From Burkholderia sp. Ax-1719 (GTDB lineage Bacteria; Pseudomonadota; Gammaproteobacteria; Burkholderiales; Burkholderiaceae): a stretch of 64,000 bases of DNA. The notes beneath the pieces are model-generated. The model searched no databases and had not been told where the DNA came from. It worked only from the letters and a program-made list of their open reading frames with translations. The translations under genes were made by a program, and so were the position numbers. Shown one piece after another: positions 8,743 to 17,924 of the stretch; positions within the stretch are counted from its first letter, which is position 1, and each line of letters begins with the position of its first letter. The stretch covers positions 343,422 through 407,421 of the forward strand of contig NZ_VWWJ01000005.1 in the NCBI RefSeq assembly GCF_011753055.1, in the 5' to 3' direction.

Positions 8743-9726
8743 ATGAGTAAAGATTTTACGTTCGCTATCAAGAGCATCTGCTTCGACGAAGACTATCGTC
8801 CTGCAGATAACACGCGCATCACCACCAATTTTGCCAATCTGGCTAGAGGCGCGAGCCGCCAGGAAAATCTGCGCAACACCTTCAGGATGATTGACAATCG
8901 TTTCAATGCGCTCGCGCATTGGGACAATCCTAAAGGCGATCGCTATGCCGTCAATCTTGAGATCATTTCTGTCGAAATGAATATTGATGGTGAAAGCAGT
9001 GTCAAAGCTCTTCCTTTGATCGAAATTCTGAAAACGAATATTGTCGATCGAAAAACCGGTGAGCGCATTGAAGGCATTGCGGGGAATAACTTTTCCTCTT
9101 ATGTGCGGGACTATGACTTTAGCGTGATCTTGCTGGAGCACAACAAGGATCAGCCGAGCTTCAGCACGCCGGATAATTTTGGGGATCTGCATGGCAAGCT
9201 GTTCAAGAGCTTCGTGAATTCAAGCGCTTACAAAGAGCACTTTGCCAAACCGCCTGTGATCTGCCTCAGTGTATCGAGCAGCAAGACCTATCTTCGGACT
9301 GAAAATCAGCACCCGGTACTGGGTGTCGAATACCTGCAGGACGAATATTCGCTGACCGACGAATATTTCCGGAAGATGGGCTTGAAGGTTCGCTATTTCA
9401 TGCCGCCGAATAGCGTGGCGCCTTTGGCTTTTTACTTTGTTGGCGATCTGCTCGGCGATTACACGAATCTTGAGCTTATCAGCACCATCAGCACGATGGA
9501 CACCTTCCAGAAGATCTACCGGCCTGAGATTTACAACGCGAATTCGGCAGCCGGAAAGTCCTATCAGCCTAGCCTGAAGAACCAGGATTTTTCGCTTACC
9601 CGCATTGTTTACGATCGCGAAGAACGCAGTCGGCTGGCTATCGAACAGGGAAGGTTTGCTGAGGAGCAATTCATCAAACCCTATCAGACAGTTCTTGAGC
9701 AGTGGTCCGCTAACTACGCTCTCTAA
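8743..9726 (+). CDS. mesX: DUF1852 protein MesX, oxygen-dependent partner of MesD
   Basis: 327 aa, DUF1852 family, starting MSKDFTFAIKSICFDEDYRP. Work on folate-independent methionine synthases showed that the MesD family needs a DUF1852 protein (MesX) and oxygen, but neither methyl-folate nor cobalamin. The chemistry of MesX and the methyl donor are not established as far as I know. There is no signal peptide or TM helix. The stop overlaps the mesD start (TAATG), which implies translational coupling. Codons are visibly richer in A/T than in neighbouring operons. The promoter region carries the best MetR-like site in the window. Family recognition is from sequence memory and the mesD pairing. 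Confidence 0.88.
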   Translation: MSKDFTFAIKSICFDEDYRPADNTRITTNFANLARGASRQENLRNTFRMIDNRFNALAHWDNPKGDRYAVNLEIISVEMNIDGESSVKALPLIEILKTNIVDRKTGERIEGIAGNNFSSYVRDYDFSVILLEHNKDQPSFSTPDNFGDLHGKLFKSFVNSSAYKEHFAKPPVICLSVSSSKTYLRTENQHPVLGVEYLQDEYSLTDEYFRKMGLKVRYFMPPNSVAPLAFYFVGDLLGDYTNLELISTISTMDTFQKIYRPEIYNANSAAGKSYQPSLKNQDFSLTRIVYDREERSRLAIEQGRFAEEQFIKPYQTVLEQWSANYAL

Positions 9727-10781
9727 TGAATCAAAACGCAAGGTCATCTATTGTGAAAAAATTGCTTCCCACGTCGACTGCTGGCAGCTTGCCCAAACCC
9801 TCCTGGCTTGCAGAACCCGAGAAACTCTGGTCACCGTGGAAATTGCAGGACGAAGGACTGGTCGAAGGCAAACAGGATGCCTTGCGGTTGTCGCTGCAAG
9901 AACAACAACACGCGGGCATTGATATCGTCAGCGACGGCGAACAGACGCGTCAGCATTTCGTGACCACGTTTATCGAGCACCTGGACGGCGTCGATTTCGA
10001 GAACCGCAAGACCGTTAGAATTCGCGATCGCTATGATGCGAGCGTGCCGACGGTCGTGGGTGCTGTTGCCCGCCAGAAGCCGGTCTTTGTCGAAGATGCG
10101 AAATTCCTGCGTCAGCAAACGAAGCAACCCATCAAATGGGCGCTGCCTGGCCCGATGACGATGATCGACACGCTGTATGACGATCACTATAAGAGCCGCG
10201 AAAAGCTGGCGTGGGAATTCGCCAAAATCCTGAATCAGGAAGCGCGGGAACTGGAAGCTGCCGGCGTCGATATCATTCAGTTTGACGAACCCGCATTCAA
10301 TGTGTTCTTCGACGAGGTGAATGAGTGGGGCGTTGCCACGCTGGAGCGCGCCATCGAAGGGCTCAAGTGTGAAACGGCGGTCCATATTTGCTATGGCTAC
10401 GGCATCCAGGCCAATACGGACTGGAAGAAGACGCTGGGTTCGGAGTGGCGGCAGTATGAAGAGGCTTTCCCCAAGCTGCAAAAGTCCAGCATCGGCATGG
10501 TCTCGCTGGAATGCCACAACTCTCACGTTCCGATGGAACTCATCGAGCTGATTCGCGGCAAGAAGGTGATGGTGGGCGCCATTGACGTGGCGAGCAATAC
10601 GATTGAAACGCCGGAAGAAGTCGCCAATACCCTGCGCAAGGCACTCAAGTTTGTCGATGCCGACAAGCTCTATCCGTGCACCAACTGCGGCATGGCTCCG
10701 CTGTCTCGCGCAATCGCGAAGGGCAAGCTGGAAGCCTTGAGCGCGGGCGCAGAAATCGTCCGCAACGAACTCTCGAACTAA
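9726..10781 (+). CDS. mesD: Core methionine synthase MesD (MetE C-terminal-domain type)
   Basis: 351 aa, half the length of MetE, containing only the catalytic barrel that makes methionine from homocysteine. The zinc ligands typical of MetE are present: His220 and Cys222 (HIC), Glu262 (LECHNSH) and Cys321 (NCGM). It lacks the N-terminal folate-binding domain, as in the four core synthase families MesA to MesD. Pairing with DUF1852 identifies it as MesD, the aerobic family that does not use methyl-tetrahydrofolate or B12. It overlaps mesX by one base. The domain call is firm; MesD subfamily rests on the mesX neighbour. Confidence 0.9.
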   Translation: MNQNARSSIVKKLLPTSTAGSLPKPSWLAEPEKLWSPWKLQDEGLVEGKQDALRLSLQEQQHAGIDIVSDGEQTRQHFVTTFIEHLDGVDFENRKTVRIRDRYDASVPTVVGAVARQKPVFVEDAKFLRQQTKQPIKWALPGPMTMIDTLYDDHYKSREKLAWEFAKILNQEARELEAAGVDIIQFDEPAFNVFFDEVNEWGVATLERAIEGLKCETAVHICYGYGIQANTDWKKTLGSEWRQYEEAFPKLQKSSIGMVSLECHNSHVPMELIELIRGKKVMVGAIDVASNTIETPEEVANTLRKALKFVDADKLYPCTNCGMAPLSRAIAKGKLEALSAGAEIVRNELSN

Positions 10782-10968
10782 TTCGAGAACTGCAGTCGGA
10801 AGTGATGCTCGGGAATCGAAGGTGGCGTCGTTTGCAGGGGGTAAAGAAACTCCCTGAATCTTCTGTGGAGATGCGCCGCCCAGGTTGCCCGAGTATCCAG
10901 AGTTACGCTGCGCTCACCATCGAAATGGTGTAATGCCTTCCGGCCGGCCCCTGTATCTAGTTCCTACT

Positions 10969-11478
10969 ATGTCACTTTCCAGTACCGCTATCGAGCCATT
11001 GAGCTTTCGCGAAGCGCTCGGGCACTACGCGTCCGGTATCACGGTGATTACATCGCACATCGAGGACGAGCCGATTGGCTTCACGTGCCAGTCGTTTTAT
11101 AGCGTGTCGATGAGCCCGCCGCTGGTGTCATTCAGCGTAATGACCAACTCGGCCAGCTATCCCCGGATCCGCGAGGCAGGTCGATTCGCGGTCAATATCC
11201 TGTCGGAAGAGCAAATCAAGATCTCCAACCAGTTCGCCCGACGAGGCACGGACAAATGGCACGGAGTCGAATGGCAGGAGTCGCCGCTGGGTAATCCCAT
11301 CATTGCGGGCAGCCTGCATTGGCTTGACTGCGAAATTTATGCCGAACACGCGGCAGGTGATCACCTGATCGTCATCGGTGAAGTGAAGGCGCTGAATCTG
11401 CAAGAAGCGGCTGCGACGCAGCCATTGCTGTATTTCAAAGGACAATATCGCAACATTGCTGCGCACGGCGCGGTTTGA
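10969..11478 (+). CDS. Flavin reductase-like protein (FMN-binding)
   Basis: 169 aa from the ATG at 10969; an in-frame ATG at 10933 would add 12 residues. It matches the short-chain flavin reductase family (HpaC/ActVB-like), with FREALGHYASGITVITS at the start, GFTCQSFYSVSMSPPLVSFSV for the flavin-binding strand, and FAVNILSEEQ. Such enzymes supply reduced FMN to oxygenases. In this locus the obvious client is the oxygen-requiring MesX/MesD system, which could need reducing equivalents; this is inference. No clear Shine-Dalgarno is visible and the gap from mesD is about 190 bp, so it may have its own transcript. Confidence 0.85.
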   Translation: MSLSSTAIEPLSFREALGHYASGITVITSHIEDEPIGFTCQSFYSVSMSPPLVSFSVMTNSASYPRIREAGRFAVNILSEEQIKISNQFARRGTDKWHGVEWQESPLGNPIIAGSLHWLDCEIYAEHAAGDHLIVIGEVKALNLQEAAATQPLLYFKGQYRNIAAHGAV

Positions 11479-11599
11479 GCGATTGCTCTTCTTCTATGAT
11501 GCCAGCCTGCTGCTGGCAATCATCACCGTCGTTGCTCCGCACGATCAGGAAGTGGCTGCGGCAACAATTCCCCTCTGATTCACAACGTATCGAGCTGTC

Positions 11600-13054
11600 T
11601 TGAGTTCATTGAAACAGGCGCTGAACGAAGGACGCTTCGTTTGCGTGCTAGAGGTCGTTCCTCAACAGTCTCCTTCGCGCCAGGCCGCGCTTGAGCAGAT
11701 CGTGCAGCGCGGACATCTGGCAGGCTGGCCGTTGATGCCAGCCTTCGCCGATCGTGTCGGCCTGCACTCGGACTTGAGCCCTCTGGAAGGCGCTGAAGCG
11801 TTGGGAAATGCGCCCTCGTCCTTGCTGCACTTTTCAGGTAAGGATCGCGAGCGTGCAGACCTGCTGCTACAGATCGCGTCGATGAAGGCCCGTGGCCTGA
11901 AGCAATTGCTGCTGCTCAGCGGCGATCGCTTGCCAGGCCATCTACCCGCTCAGGCGCCAGTGCGCTATCTGGAGTCGGTGCCGGCGTTGCAGATTGCTCG
12001 TGAGCACTGCCCGGACTGGCTATTGGGCGCTGCGTTGAACCCGTTCAAATACCGCGAAGAAGAGGGCGGCGCCCAGTATCTGAAGGCGCAGAAAAAGCTT
12101 CTGGCTGGCGCTGATTTCCTTACCCTGCAACTGGGTTTTGACGCCGCCAAACACATTGAAGCGCAGACCTGGATGCGCGCTCAGGTTCAGACGAAACCCA
12201 TGCTGGCCTGTGTGATGAGGCTGACCGACAAGCGCGCGGCCGTCCTCCAGGCGGTGCCCGGCGTCGTCATTACCGAATCCATGCGCGAGTTGCTGGACAG
12301 AGAACAGCAGGTATCGCAAGCGTATGCCAGCGCACGAAGCCTTAAACGCCTGGCGCTGCAGATCGTGGGTCTGCAATTGATGGGTTATGCCGGCGTCCAC
12401 CTGTCCGGCGTGCATACGGTCGACGAACTGCGTTCGCTGGAGCAGTCGATCACCGTGCAGCGGGACAGCATCACCTCACTATCCGATTGGTCCGAGCGAT
12501 GGCATGCAAGCTGGCAGATGCCCGGGGCGCCGGAAGTCGGCTTCTCCCCCGAAAGCGCTGCCTGGGAACTGGGGCAATCCGACGTCACCGCCACGCGTAG
12601 GGAGCGGTTGCGTTACGCGTTGCTCTCTACAATCCATGGCCAGCTTTTCAACCGCTCGGGATGGCTCGGCAGCGCCTTTGGCTGGAGCGTGACGCGGCCG
12701 ATCTGGAAGACCGGCGTGGCGGCGCATGCGCTACATGCTGTCGAGCGGACGGTCAAACGGCCGCTGGTCGGCTGTGATACCTGCGGCCGCTGCCGCCTGC
12801 AGGATACCCTTTACGTCTGCCCCGAGACTTGCCCCAAAGGCCTGGCAAACGGCCCTTGCGGCGGAACCCGGCTCAATCGCTGCGAATTTGGCGATCGTGA
12901 GTGCGTGCACAGTGTCAAATACCGGATCGCCAAATCCGCCGATCAATTACCTGTGCTGGCGCAAACGTTGATTCCCTGCATCGAAGCAGAAGACCGGCAC
13001 CGGAGTTCATGGCCAGAATGGTTCGAGCCAGACGATTCGATGCCAGAGCGTTGA
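11600..13054 (+). CDS. Methylenetetrahydrofolate reductase-like protein with MTHFR C-terminal cysteine domain
   Basis: 484 aa from a TTG start at 11600 (first residues MSSLKQALNEGRFVCVLE). The first 300 residues look like the MetF/MTHFR barrel, with LLLSGDRLPG in place of the usual RGD loop. The C-terminal 100 residues carry a cysteine cluster (CDTCGRCRLQDTLYVCP, CPKGLANGPCGG and later Cys) matching the MTHFR C-terminal domain found with some bacterial and archaeal MTHFRs, probably binding zinc or an Fe-S centre. It ends the same-strand methionine block. It may process C1 units for the locus, but MesD itself is reported not to need methyl-folate, so its role is open. Confidence 0.75.
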   Translation: MSSLKQALNEGRFVCVLEVVPQQSPSRQAALEQIVQRGHLAGWPLMPAFADRVGLHSDLSPLEGAEALGNAPSSLLHFSGKDRERADLLLQIASMKARGLKQLLLLSGDRLPGHLPAQAPVRYLESVPALQIAREHCPDWLLGAALNPFKYREEEGGAQYLKAQKKLLAGADFLTLQLGFDAAKHIEAQTWMRAQVQTKPMLACVMRLTDKRAAVLQAVPGVVITESMRELLDREQQVSQAYASARSLKRLALQIVGLQLMGYAGVHLSGVHTVDELRSLEQSITVQRDSITSLSDWSERWHASWQMPGAPEVGFSPESAAWELGQSDVTATRRERLRYALLSTIHGQLFNRSGWLGSAFGWSVTRPIWKTGVAAHALHAVERTVKRPLVGCDTCGRCRLQDTLYVCPETCPKGLANGPCGGTRLNRCEFGDRECVHSVKYRIAKSADQLPVLAQTLIPCIEAEDRHRSSWPEWFEPDDSMPER

Positions 13055-13134
13055 AACGAACGCTAAGAGTGACGTCGTCCGGTCTCACCCTCATGAATGC
13101 ATCCGTTTGCAACGGTCGCCCGCGTTCCTGCGGC

Positions 13135-14151
13135 TTACTTGAGCCGATAGACCTTGCTCACGGTTCCCCGGAACAGTGCCTCCCGCTCATCGGTACTTGC
13201 CTGCGAAGTTAATTTTTTGAACGCGTTCCACCCATTGCTGAATGGATAGGAACCCTTATCGACGGGAAAGTTGCTCTCGAACATGCAACGTTGCGCACCG
13301 AATGCCTCGATGCAGGTATGCATCCACGGTTTCCACGCCTGCGCCAGCTGATCCGATGAGGGTGGCCGCTCACCCTTATCGAATTCGAAGCCGTTGATGC
13401 GCATACCCAGACCGCCCAGCTTCACATAGATATTCGGCAACCGCGCGAGTTCACGCATCGAACGGGACCATGTATCGAACACTTCCGCGCGCTGGGATGC
13501 GTAGCTGGCGATGCGAACCACGCCGCCACAATGGTTGATGATGAACGGTGTATCGGGGCAGGCTTTTGCGAGGTCGAGCAATTCGGGCAATTGCGGGAAG
13601 AACAGCCAGGCGTCGTAGGTCAGTCCAAGAGGCGCCAGTTGTGCGACACCTGCGCGATAAGCCGGGTCGAGCAATAGTTCTCGCGGCGCGGCGGACAGGG
13701 GATTGACCAGGGTCTGGTCCGCATCCCAACTGACCAGATGCCGGATCCCGCGCAAACGACCATCGCCAGCGTCCAGTTCGGCCTCAAGCACCGCACGCAC
13801 CGCCGATCCCAGACGCAGATCCGCATAGCCGACCATGCCTTTCGCAATCTGCTCCTGGCTGCTTTGTAGAGGCGCAGTCACGCCTGCAACATAGTCAATT
13901 TCGCCGACGGGCCGCATCGCCTCCGGGCCCGATGAGCGATATCGTGTCAACGCCTGCATGTACACCGACGCCGTGATGTTATGGCCCGATCGTGCGTCCT
14001 GGAGATAGTCGTCCAGTAGATAGGTCCAGCCAGGCCGCTCGTAAAAGTGGTGATGGGCGTCGATGATCGGCATGTCAGGCTCAAGCGCGGCTTCGGTGCC
14101 GGAAGCAAGCCATTCGGGCCGCACAGGAAGATAGTTGCCGTTGGTGCTCAC
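13135..14151 (-). CDS. Amidohydrolase-2 family metal-dependent hydrolase
   Basis: 338 aa. The N-terminal metal motif DAHHHFYERPGW (near residues 31-42) and later INHCGG and ESNFPVDKGSY are those of amidohydrolase_2 proteins such as 2-pyrone-4,6-dicarboxylate lactonase and fuconolactonase relatives. It probably opens a lactone or hydrolyses a cyclic intermediate. It is the last gene of a minus-strand set following, in order, an HMG-CoA-lyase-like gene, a CaiB-type transferase and an MFS carrier, and starts 28 bp after the MFS stop. The substrate is unknown; a lactone feeding the same acid-degradation route is the simplest guess. Confidence 0.85.
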   Translation of the reverse strand: MSTNGNYLPVRPEWLASGTEAALEPDMPIIDAHHHFYERPGWTYLLDDYLQDARSGHNITASVYMQALTRYRSSGPEAMRPVGEIDYVAGVTAPLQSSQEQIAKGMVGYADLRLGSAVRAVLEAELDAGDGRLRGIRHLVSWDADQTLVNPLSAAPRELLLDPAYRAGVAQLAPLGLTYDAWLFFPQLPELLDLAKACPDTPFIINHCGGVVRIASYASQRAEVFDTWSRSMRELARLPNIYVKLGGLGMRINGFEFDKGERPPSSDQLAQAWKPWMHTCIEAFGAQRCMFESNFPVDKGSYPFSNGWNAFKKLTSQASTDEREALFRGTVSKVYRLK

Positions 14152-14179
14152 GAAGTACGTTTCCTTTTATGCGAACGTC

Positions 14180-15493
14180 TCAAGACTGCTTTGCGCGACC
14201 GAAGGCATACAGGGACAAGGTCAGCAAGGTCGTGATGCCAAGAACGATGGACAGTCCAATCATCCCTGACGCGAACGTACCGTAACTGTCCTTCAGATAG
14301 CCCACCAGGTACGGGCCGGCAAAGCCGCCCAGTGCGCCGATCGAGTTGATGAATGCCAGACCGCCGGCTGCCGCTTGCCCGGAAAGGTAGCGCGCCGGGA
14401 GCGTATAGAAAATCGTCCGTCCTGCGATCGTGCCGATCAACGCCAGCGTAATGCCGATCATCGCCGGAAGCAGTTGGTCGAAATACGTCGACACGCCTAG
14501 CGCAATGGCGCCAATCAGCAGCCCGGCAGCGAGGTTGGCGATCGGGCCGCCGCGACGGTCGACGCGTCTTGCCCACCAGAGCAACGCGATGGTGGCGAAG
14601 AAGTAGGGCACGGCGGACATCCAGCCGGTCTGCGTCACGCTCATTCCGTGGGCTCTGAACATCTGTGGCAGCCAGATGCCGATACCGTATGAGCCCATCG
14701 TGAAGCCAAAGGAGATCATCGCCAGGATGTACGTGCGTACGTCCCGCAATGCCGCGACGAAATTTTTCTCCTTCTGGCGAGATGCGCCCTCACGATCGAA
14801 CGCGCCTTGCAGGGCCTGGCGTTCCTCCTGGCTGAGCCATGTTGCGTCGGCGGGCTTATCGGCCAGCAGTTTCAGCACCAGAAAGCCGAGTATGCAGGCA
14901 GGCAATCCCTCGACGACGAACATCCATCGCCAGCCTGCCAGTCCCAGCGCACCGTCCATGTGGAGCAGCCATGCCGAAAGAGGACCGCCGACCAGCGACG
15001 ACAAAGGCGTGGAGACGGTAAACCACGCGAGCACGCGGGTGCGATAGCTGGCCGGAAACCAGACCGCGAGAAAGAAGATTACGCCCGGAAAAAAGCCCGC
15101 CTCGCCAATACCGAGCAGCAGCCGGATAGCGTAGAAACTCTTGGGCCCGACCGCGAGCGCGGTGGCCGCCGCGAAGAATCCCCACGTGATCATGATGCGT
15201 GCGAGCCACCGGCGCGCGCCGAAACGGTAAAGCGCGAGATTGCTCGGCACCTCGCACAGACAGTAGCCGGCGAACATGATCCCCGCGCCCCAGCCAAACT
15301 GCGTCGCGCTCAGACCCAGATCGCGATTCATCGTCAACGCCGCAAACCCGACGCTCGTGCGATCCAGATAGTTGAAGAAGTACGCCAGCGCAAGCAGTGG
15401 GATGAAACGCCACGCGGCCTTTCTGACTGCGGACTGCTCAAGCGTGGAACGCTCCGCGCTGCCTGCCGCGAGGCTCGATGAAATGGATGTCAT
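14180..15493 (-). CDS. MFS transporter, anion:cation symporter (ACS) type
   Basis: 437 aa from the ATG at 15493, chosen for its GGAGACGAAAC ribosome site. It has about 12 TM helices. FIPLLALAYFFNYLDRTSVGFA (TM1) is characteristic of ACS-family carriers for organic acids such as phthalate, glucarate and tartrate, and GEAGFFPG is the family signature after TM4. It probably imports the carboxylate broken down by the adjacent CoA transferase and lyase. The long hydrophilic central loop around residues 200-245 is normal for MFS. Specific substrate unknown. Confidence 0.9.
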   Translation of the reverse strand: MTSISSSLAAGSAERSTLEQSAVRKAAWRFIPLLALAYFFNYLDRTSVGFAALTMNRDLGLSATQFGWGAGIMFAGYCLCEVPSNLALYRFGARRWLARIMITWGFFAAATALAVGPKSFYAIRLLLGIGEAGFFPGVIFFLAVWFPASYRTRVLAWFTVSTPLSSLVGGPLSAWLLHMDGALGLAGWRWMFVVEGLPACILGFLVLKLLADKPADATWLSQEERQALQGAFDREGASRQKEKNFVAALRDVRTYILAMISFGFTMGSYGIGIWLPQMFRAHGMSVTQTGWMSAVPYFFATIALLWWARRVDRRGGPIANLAAGLLIGAIALGVSTYFDQLLPAMIGITLALIGTIAGRTIFYTLPARYLSGQAAAGGLAFINSIGALGGFAGPYLVGYLKDSYGTFASGMIGLSIVLGITTLLTLSLYAFGRAKQS

Positions 15494-15575
15494 GTTTCGT
15501 CTCCGGACGAATCGCGGCGCGCAGAAGGTCATGCCGACCTCTGCGGCTCATGGATTCGCGGTGTTCGTCGCTACG

Positions 15576-16850
15576 TCAGGCGCTGGCGAGTTCGTTCGCC
15601 GAAGGATTCGAGGCATCACCCGGCTGGGCGTCCCCGCATTTGACGACACCGGCCTCGGCCAGTTGTCGCAGATCCTCTGGCGTGTATCCCAAACCTGAGA
15701 GAAGTGCCTGGGTATCCTGACCCAGTGACGGCGGCGCCGCGCGCAGGTGCAGCCGCTCGCCACCGAGCGTCAATGGCAACAGCGCAGTTCTCGTTGTGAT
15801 GGCGTGTCCCGCGCCGCTCGCGTCAGGCGGCAGCGTCACCTCGGCCAGTCCGCCGGTTGCTAGCAGATGCGGATCGTCGAACAGGTCCTGCGGTTTCGTG
15901 ATCGGCGCATACGGAAGCCCGCATCGTTCGAAGATTTCGCTGATTTCAGCGGCAGTGAACGCTTCCATATGTTTGCGAAGTTGCGGTAGCAACCATTCGC
16001 GGGCCTGCACGCGCTGATTGTTGGTGGCGATGCGCGCGTCGGCCTTGAGATCGGCGAGCCCGAATGCGTCGCAGAAGAGCGCCCATTGCGTGTCCGACAC
16101 CACCGCCAGGAAAATCTGCTCGCCGTTTTTGACCGAGAACACGTCGTAGACCGCCCAGGCTGAAATACGGCTTGGCATGGGCGCCGCGGCCTTGCCGGTC
16201 ACGGCGTACTGCATCATGTGCTGGGCGACGAGGAACACATTGTTCTCGAACAATGCGCTTTGCACTTCCTGGCCGCGGCCCGTGCGTTCGCGCTGGGCAA
16301 GCGCCGCCATCGCGCCGATAGCGCCGAACATGCCGCCCATGATGTCGTTGACGCTCGTACCGGCGCGCAACGGCCTGCCGTCCGGTCCCGTCATATAGGC
16401 CAGGCCTCCCATCATCTGCACGACCTCGTCGAGCGCGGTGCGGTGATCGTAGGGACCGGGCAAAAAGCCCTTGTGCGACACGTAGACCAGACGCGGATTG
16501 AGTCGGGACAGCGCCGCATATCCCAGGCCAAGCTTGTCCATCGTGCCGCTCTTGAAGTTTTCGCTGAAGACGTCCGCACCGGCCAGGAGCTTGTGAACGA
16601 TCTCCACGCCGCGCGGATCCTTCACGTCGACGGCAATGCTCTTCTTGTTGCGGTTGAACGTGCTGAAGAAGCCCGCACCCGACCCGCGCAGCGCGCGGGT
16701 ACTGTCGCCAGCAATCGGTTCGATCTTGATCACTTCCGCGCCCAGATCGGCCAGCACCATGCCACATGTCGGGCCCATCACCATATGCGTCATCTCGACG
16801 ACGCGCAGGCCGCTATACGGCAAATTCTGGTTTGCGTGTGCGTCGCTCAT
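15576..16850 (-). CDS. CaiB/BaiF-type (family III) CoA transferase
   Basis: 424 aa. The opening GLRVVEMTHMVMGPTCGMVLADLGAEVIKIEP and the FNRNKKSIAVDVKDPRG segment are hallmark family III CoA-transferase sequences, and SVNDIMGG carries the likely catalytic aspartate. These enzymes move CoA from an acyl-CoA to a free carboxylic acid. Its ATG overlaps the stop of the upstream HMG-CoA-lyase-like gene (16847-16850), so the two products are made together. The pair would activate an acid and then cleave its 3-hydroxyacyl-CoA. Confidence 0.92.
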   Translation of the reverse strand: MSDAHANQNLPYSGLRVVEMTHMVMGPTCGMVLADLGAEVIKIEPIAGDSTRALRGSGAGFFSTFNRNKKSIAVDVKDPRGVEIVHKLLAGADVFSENFKSGTMDKLGLGYAALSRLNPRLVYVSHKGFLPGPYDHRTALDEVVQMMGGLAYMTGPDGRPLRAGTSVNDIMGGMFGAIGAMAALAQRERTGRGQEVQSALFENNVFLVAQHMMQYAVTGKAAAPMPSRISAWAVYDVFSVKNGEQIFLAVVSDTQWALFCDAFGLADLKADARIATNNQRVQAREWLLPQLRKHMEAFTAAEISEIFERCGLPYAPITKPQDLFDDPHLLATGGLAEVTLPPDASGAGHAITTRTALLPLTLGGERLHLRAAPPSLGQDTQALLSGLGYTPEDLRQLAEAGVVKCGDAQPGDASNPSANELASA

Positions 16851-17830
16851 TGCGCTACTCCAATCAGGCAGCCTTCGGGTTGCGGCGCGCTGGGTGCGCG
16901 GCCATCGGCATACACGAAGCCCTTGGGGAGCCCCGCGTCCTGCACGTGCCCATACAGCGCTTCGCCGGGCAGCGCGCTGGCCAGAATCGCGCGCGCGGCG
17001 ATGAGGCTGTCGATGTCCACACCCGTGTCGTAACCCATGGCTTCGAGAAGGAACGCCAGGTCTTCCGTCACGATGTTGCCGGTCGCGCCGGGCGCGTACG
17101 GGCAGCCGCCGAGACCGGCCTGACTGGAATCGATCGTCGTGACCCCCACTTCGAGCGCCGCGATGACATTGGCCAGACCCTGGCCACGGGTGTTATGGAA
17201 ATGGGCGCCGCCCGCCTTGGCGCCGAATTCCGTTTGCAGCCTGCGAAACAGTCGGCGCACCTGGGCCGGATTGGCGTAGCCGCTCGTATCCGAAAGCCCG
17301 ATTTCGTCGACGCCGCATTCGGCCATGGCCTCGCACATGCGCATCGTCTGATCGTCGCTCACGACGCCTGCGATCGTGCAGCCAAAGGCAACCGAGACAC
17401 CCGCTTCAATCTGTACGCCCGGAAACTGCGCATTGCGAAGCGCGACGATATTGCGCACTTCTTCGATCATCTGCTCCGTGGTCTTGCGGATATTGGCGAG
17501 CGAATGTTCGTTGGTCACCGAAACGGGAAGCGTGACCTTATGCACGCCGGCTTCGAACGCGCTCTGACTGCCGCGAAGGTTCGGCGCGAGCACGGCGACG
17601 TGCAGATCCGGAATCGAAAGCGCATGCGCAACGACTTCGCGGATGTCGGCCATCTGCGGCAACAGCTTCGCGGGCACGAAGGAGCCCACTTCGATTTCCT
17701 TGAGCCCGGCAGCGGCAAGCGCCGAGATCCATTGCAGTTTGGCCGCGGTGGGCATGACGCTCTTGATGCTCTGGAGGCCATCGCGCGGTCCAACCTCGCT
17801 GATCAGCACTTTCGGATTTGACGTACCCAT
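16847..17830 (-). CDS. Hydroxymethylglutaryl-CoA lyase-like protein
   Basis: 327 aa, DRE-TIM superfamily. EVGPRDGLQ near residue 12 is the metal and substrate site, AHFHNTRGQG holds metal-binding histidines, and GLGGCPYAPGATGN is the HMG-CoA lyase glycine loop with its conserved cysteine. The reaction would be retro-Claisen cleavage of a 3-hydroxy-3-alkyl acyl-CoA, for example HMG-CoA to acetoacetate and acetyl-CoA. It is the first gene of the operon, facing an IclR regulator across a 128-bp palindrome-rich gap. Together with the CoA transferase this suggests use of 3-hydroxy-3-methylglutarate or a related branched acid. Enzyme class is firm; substrate is inference. Confidence 0.9.
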   Translation of the reverse strand: MGTSNPKVLISEVGPRDGLQSIKSVMPTAAKLQWISALAAAGLKEIEVGSFVPAKLLPQMADIREVVAHALSIPDLHVAVLAPNLRGSQSAFEAGVHKVTLPVSVTNEHSLANIRKTTEQMIEEVRNIVALRNAQFPGVQIEAGVSVAFGCTIAGVVSDDQTMRMCEAMAECGVDEIGLSDTSGYANPAQVRRLFRRLQTEFGAKAGGAHFHNTRGQGLANVIAALEVGVTTIDSSQAGLGGCPYAPGATGNIVTEDLAFLLEAMGYDTGVDIDSLIAARAILASALPGEALYGHVQDAGLPKGFVYADGRAPSAPQPEGCLIGVAQ

Positions 17831-17842
17831 TCGTTCACCTGT

Positions 17843-17859
17843 GTTCTATCAGATAGACC
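17843..17859. promoter_or_regulatory. Candidate IclR operator next to the lyase operon
   Basis: GTTCTATCAGATAGACC differs by one base from the palindrome GTTCTATCAGATAGAAC at 17936. It lies 13 bp upstream of the lyase start. Between the two sites is a further dyad, TTCTAT (17864-17869) and ATAGAA (17881-17886). Together they make a plausible operator set for the divergent IclR regulator. Confidence 0.6.
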
Positions 17860-17924
17860 TAAATTCTATTGAAGAGAACTATAGAATGAAGTGCAGGTGC
17901 CCGAAAGGAGGGTAAACCCAGAAA

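Noticed and set aside
11600..13054. Calling the 484-aa protein MetF
   Set aside because: The barrel is divergent, the RGD loop is altered and the cysteine-rich C-terminal domain is foreign to MetF.
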